23,013 nucleotides of DNA from Mycogone perniciosa. Lineage: Eukaryota; Ascomycota; Sordariomycetes; Hypocreales; Hypocreaceae. The notes under the pieces are model-generated. The model saw only the letters and a program-made list of their open reading frames with translations. It did not search any database and was not told the origin of the DNA. Of the stretch, positions 19,101 to 23,013 are shown piece by piece. The position numbers were made by a program, and so were the translations under genes. Location: the NCBI GenBank assembly GCA_025331125.1, contig JAOALB010000300.1, forward strand, positions 1 to 23,013, given 5' to 3'. The stretch's first letter is position 1. Each line of letters begins with the position of its first letter.

Positions 19101-21380
19101 TTATAAGTAATATAAAAGAAGAGAGTATACTTTTAAAGGTAGGAATTATATAAAGTATTAAAATTAGTTTAATAAATACTTTTAGTAAACTACTAGTATA
19201 CCTAGAAAAACCTTTTAGTCTTTAAATACTAAAAGCTACCCTAAAACAGTTAATCTCTATAAATAAAACCAGTATATTAACGGGAACCCTAAGCAATACT
19301 TTTAAAAGCAATTTACCCCTCTTTAAAGAAAAAGAGTTAGCGGAAAAATAGCTTTATATATTAAAGGTATATTATTTAATAAAAAAGGATAAACTGCTAT
19401 AGCTAAAGGCAGACCAGTATATAAAAGACTTGCCTACTTTTATATTAAAAGAGTAAATTTTAAAGGAAAAGCTCTAGTAATTCCTTAAGCAGCAAAGCAG
19501 TAGCTAACACTTATAGGAGTATAAAACTTTAAGGGAAATAACCTATAAAAAAGGTTAATAAATATCTTTTAATATATAGAATTAAAATATATACTTTAAA
19601 CACTACTTTAAAAGATTATAAGCCTAGTATATACTTAATAATTATAAAACTTTTTAATTTAACGCTATATTAACTGCTATTTAATTAATAAAAGCTAATA
19701 AATAATAAATTAAAAAGTATAGTAATAGTATTTACTGTTTTTAATACAGTAATAAATTAAAAAGCTTCCCTTTAAAAAAGTAATACTTTTAATAAATAAA
19801 TTATTTACTAGGAGGATTTAGCGAAACCGCTAAAAGACTAAAAAGAGTTTATAAAATACCCACTTAAAGCTAGGTTTAAATAAACTGCGCATAATAAAAT
19901 TAACTCTTTACGCATAAAAGGAACCTAATAAAAGATACTATACTTAAAGGCAAAAATAAAGCTATTACCTATATATTAAGTTTTTTTATATAAATTTAAT
20001 TTAAACAGAAATTTAAAATACTATAAAGCTTAACTTATAGTTTAAAAGGACTTATAGGAATACTTTATAATAGAGAGTATATATATAGCTATACTAACAG
20101 TATATTCTTTTTATATATTTATTACTTTAGTAGTAAGATTTAACTTTAAATTAAAGCAGTATAATATTAAAAATACTTTTCTTAACGCTTTAAAAGATAA
20201 AAATTTAAAACTAATTATATATAAGCTTTTTAAAGGTTTTAAGCTATTAAATATTTATTTAAAGCTTATTAAAGCCTTATATAGGCTAAAGGACTCGCTA
20301 AAACTATAGTTTAATAAATTATCTTTAACTTTAAGGAAATAAAGGTTAATTTTAAGCTTTAAAAAGCCTTGCCTCTTTTATAATTAAATTTAAAAGATTT
20401 TTATTATATTTTATATAAATAATATTTTAATTATATATTATTATAATAATAAAGCTCTTTATACTAAGCTATTAAACGCTTTTAAAGTAAAATATAAGCT
20501 TTATAGTAAAAGGGATATATAGTAGTTTTTAAATATTAAAATTACTTAAAACTATAAAAAGTATAAAATATACTTTTCCTATAAAACCTATTTTAAAAAG
20601 GTTATAAAATAATTTAAGTTTAATAATAAAATATAGCTTTTTATAGTTTTAATATTAATAATAAAGCTTTAAAAAGCTATAATATAAGCTATAAAAGTAA
20701 TTATTAAAATATATTAAAAAGAAGTAAAATCTATACTTTATATAGCTATTATAATAAAGCTAGATATAGTATATAGTGCTTTAGCTTTATTGCAGTTTTT
20801 AATTAACTTTAATAAAAAGCACTTTAAAGTAATTAATTAATTAATTTATTATCTATATATATAACGCTTTTTAACTTTTTAATATAAAGGGTAAGGCAAA
20901 ATATAAGTTTTAACTGCCTTAAATAATACTTTTTTCGCTAATAATATAAATACTTAAAGATTATTTTAAAGGTATTTTATTATACTTTTCTTAAACCTTA
21001 TCCTATAAAATACTATATATTAAAATATAATTAATATATCTATAATTGAAGTAAAGTTATTTACTTTTACTTAAATAGTAAAAAAGGCAATAACTTTATA
21101 TTGCCTTTTTTAAAAAATAAAATTTAAGTTTAATATTAATTAAAATATTAATTATAATAATTAATTAACTATATATTTTATAATTAAAGAGAGTATATAA
21201 ATTAATACTCGCTAATATTATATTAATATATAAAATATATAGCTTTAATAGGAATACTAAAAAAGATTATTTTTAGTCTTTTATTTCTCTATTAACTTTA
21301 TATTTATTAATAGGCTTATTAAAGCCTTTTTTTAATAGCGCTTTAAATACTTTAAAGCATTATTAAACTTAATAGATATA
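16190..21380 (+). pseudogene. Copia gag-pol remnant
   Basis: No open frame survives, but protein landmarks appear in one consistent order. A gag-like region lies at about 16200-17950. A GAG-pre-integrase segment reads HLSLEALKALVKNA from 18056. The end of integrase reads SCRAYILNKDYKASWKKREF and KGLIKYLIKYT at about 18780-18895. Reverse transcriptase spans about 19990-20720 and includes KLIKALYRLKDSLKL; its active-site Tyr-Ile-Asp-Asp reads Tyr-Ile-Asn-Asn at 20412-20423. RNase H follows to about 21330, ending in a RLIKA segment where copia polyproteins have Gly-Leu-Thr-Lys-Ala. Asp-to-Asn changes and Trp/Gln/Arg-to-stop changes are RIP-type transitions, so the element cannot transpose by itself. 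Confidence 0.75.
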
Positions 21381-21867
21381 TAGTTATTAAAATAAAATAT
21401 ATAAAAGTATAGGAAACTATTTAATTCTAGCCTAAAGGCCGCTTACTATAAAGGGTATACTTTATTACTGCAATAATTAATTACTTAAAGCCTTTTACTT
21501 TTTATACGCCTACGCGTAAAGGGCATTATTATTATAGCTACTTAAAGTAGCCGCCTTTTTAATATAAATTAAGTCCTTTTCCTTTAATAAATTAAATTAA
21601 AGGCATAATGCCTTTTTATACTAAATTACTATTTAATTATATTAGCTTATAAATATATAAAGACAAAATAATATATTTACTTAATTATTATCTTTATTTA
21701 CAGCTTAAAAAAGCTAATATATAATTAATATAAATATTAAATAACTATAAAGTATATAATTAATTAAAGCAATACAGTAAAAGTAAAGAAGAAATATATT
21801 AAAAAGTATATTAATAGTTACCACTAAAATAAACAGTATACTGCTAAAAGCAGGCAATAGTAATACA
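21381..21867. other. Copia 3' noncoding region, left part
   Basis: This is AT-rich, RIP-type sequence between the end of the RNase H homology and the GC-rich block. No motif or open frame is recognised. Confidence 0.4.
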
Positions 21868-22310
21868 CTAAAAGAAATCTCCTTTGCCAGCAATTGCCGA
21901 CTTTAAATAACCTTTATAAAGAGGGGATAACAGTATAGCAGCAGGGGCAGTAGCGGGAGCAGAGGTAAAAGCAGGGACTGCTGCCGAAGCAGCAGCAGCA
22001 ATAACGGCGATAGGGGCCAGAGCAGGAGCAGGAGCAGTAATAGGAGCTGTAGGAGCAGGAGGAGGAGCCGACAAGGACACTGCAGCGCGCAGCTTAGCGA
22101 GGGCTTCCTTGCAATTCCTAGCAAGCCTTAACTCTAGACAAGAGAGAGGCCGAGTAACTAGACTAGCCGGCGCAGTAACAGAAACTAAACTAGCCGGAGC
22201 AAGAGCCGGCGCAGGAGTAGCAGCCAGTATAGGAGCAGCAGCAGGCATAGCCGCCCGAGGACAACCAACGCTATAAAAAGCTACCTTTAAAGGGCAACCG
22301 CGACTATACT
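21868..22310. other. GC-rich, RIP-spared low-complexity block inside the copia element
   Basis: The block abruptly has normal to high GC and abundant CpA/TpG, in contrast to depleted flanks. It is built largely of imperfect GGAGCA/GCAGGA-type hexamers, and ctagccgg occurs twice (about 22163 and 22191). Both strands are open: on - from 22248 to 21868, 126 codons rich in Ala and Pro (MPAAAPILAATPAPALAPAS onward), and on + an Ala/Gly-rich reading. The central 22080-22140 is less repetitive. I cannot tell whether either reading is expressed; the composition alone could keep both frames open. It could be a variable spacer of this element, a captured host fragment or a later insertion. Confidence 0.5.
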
Positions 22311-22754
22311 TAACTAAAAAGGTATTTTTATTCTGCGATTTTATTATTAACTAATAAAAGCGCACTATAAAAAGAATATAGGAAAAGTATAATATTTACT
22401 GGGGCTATATTAATACTGCTAATACTGCTATTATTAATAATAATAATAATATTAATAATTAAAGAAAAGGAGTAAAGAATAAAGCTAAAAGACAGTTAAT
22501 ATACCTATTTTAGCTATTTAAGATTAATTTACCTGCTTAAAGAGCTTTATTATTTAACTTCCAATTATTATAAATTAATAATAGCTATAGCGTTTATATC
22601 CCTTTTACCTTTAATAATAAAATATTAATATATATTATAATAAAGGAGCTTTTAATTAAGTAAAAGAGGCTTTAAAAGCGCAGCTAGATAGTTATAGTAC
22701 TATAAATAGACTAGGATAGCAGTTAATAAAGCACTAGGAATAGCTTTATTAACT
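22311..22754. other. Copia 3' noncoding region, right part
   Basis: AT-rich again, with a TAA/AAT trinucleotide tract at about 22431-22460 and no recognisable coding. It leads into the polypurine tract and 3' LTR. Confidence 0.45.
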
Positions 22755-22760
22755 GGGGGG
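22755..22760 (+). other. Polypurine tract
   Basis: A run of six G immediately before the 3' LTR, in sequence otherwise poor in G, is in the position where second-strand synthesis of an LTR retrotransposon is primed. Confidence 0.6.
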
Positions 22761-22762
22761 TA

Positions 22763-23013
22763 TATTAGGTTAGGTAGGCTAAAGATTTACTATTTATTAG
22801 CGCTTATTAGCGTTAAAGAGCTTTTATCTGCTTATATACCAGATACTAGCTAATATATATATCGCATAAGCGATATATTAGACGATAGAGGCGCTTACAA
22901 TATATATATTCTACGTTTTCCTTTATATTAGCTATCTGTATATATAGCGAGGCTATTACGGTATATTTATTACTAGAATCAAGCTTTATTCCTATTTCTC
23001 TCTATACTCTATA
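22763..23013 (+). repeat. Copia 3' LTR, cut by the window end
   Basis: It matches the 5' LTR without indels for the 251 bases visible; about 23 further bases should follow. The terminal TG has become TA (TATTAGG), a G-to-A change. Confidence 0.85.

Larger units (their letters stand above)
15836..23013 (+). mobile_element. RIP-degraded Ty1/copia LTR retrotransposon, running off the window
   Basis: Direct repeats at 15836-16109 and from 22763 form the LTRs, offset by 6927 bases without indels over the 251 bases visible. Between them the + strand reads, through many stops, gag-like sequence, a GAG-pre-integrase segment (18053), integrase, reverse transcriptase and RNase H. Integrase before reverse transcriptase is the copia order. 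A G-run at 22755-22760 directly before the 3' LTR is the expected polypurine tract. The element is about 7.2 kb, longer than most copia elements, mainly because of about 1.4 kb between the end of pol and the 3' LTR that includes a non-RIPed block. It appears to have inserted into the LINE to its left. Confidence 0.85.

Noticed and set aside
21903..22124. Leu-rich - strand frame that looks like a membrane protein
   Set aside because: It is an alternative register of a GCA/GGA-type low-complexity repeat; runs of Leu follow from CTG/CTC repeats.
1..23013. CRISPR array or bacterial-type operons
   Set aside because: No regularly spaced direct repeats are present; spliced genes and RIP show fungal DNA.

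Overview
The window looks like nuclear DNA of a filamentous ascomycete (Pezizomycotina). Short introns of about 38-90 bases with GT..AG ends interrupt the genes. Very AT-rich blocks alternate sharply with balanced DNA. Inside the AT-rich blocks CpA/TpG is depleted and stop codons fall at Trp, Gln and Arg positions of recognisable transposon proteins, the signature of repeat-induced point mutation (RIP). I cannot name the species.

Layout. 1-290 is balanced DNA with no gene I can support. 290-3277 is a RIP-ruined, 5'-truncated Ty3/gypsy chromovirus on the + strand (RNase H, integrase, chromodomain, 3' LTR). 3278-12960 is a gene-bearing island. 12961-15835 is the 5' part of a RIP-ruined non-LTR retrotransposon (LINE) with an endonuclease domain. 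A RIP-ruined Ty1/copia element with two LTRs (15836-16109 and from 22763 off the window end) is inserted in it. Near the copia 3' end lies a 400-base GC-rich block that escaped RIP.

The island holds three paralogous genes resembling the Tse2-type ADP-ribosyltransferase toxin family. Copy 1 (4362-4966, +) is intact, copy 2 (6564-5899, -) carries one premature stop, and copy 3 (6771-7537, +) is intact with an N-terminal extension resembling a mitochondrial presequence. All three have three phase-1 introns at matching places and an 87-base third exon. Copies 2 and 3 are divergently arranged around a 206-base spacer. A five-exon gene at 10293-11310 encodes a predicted secreted protein I do not recognise. 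Gene relics lie around them: a NACHT/NLR-like fragment (3999-3826, -), a LysM-like fragment (about 5530-5740, +) and a Myb/SANT-like relic (about 12077-12770, +).

Together this is an accessory compartment walled in by dead retrotransposons, holding a family of toxin-like enzymes, a secreted protein and decayed immunity- or chitin-related genes. No gene for an immunity partner of the toxin-like proteins can be recognised here. All functional statements are inferences from motifs read by eye.
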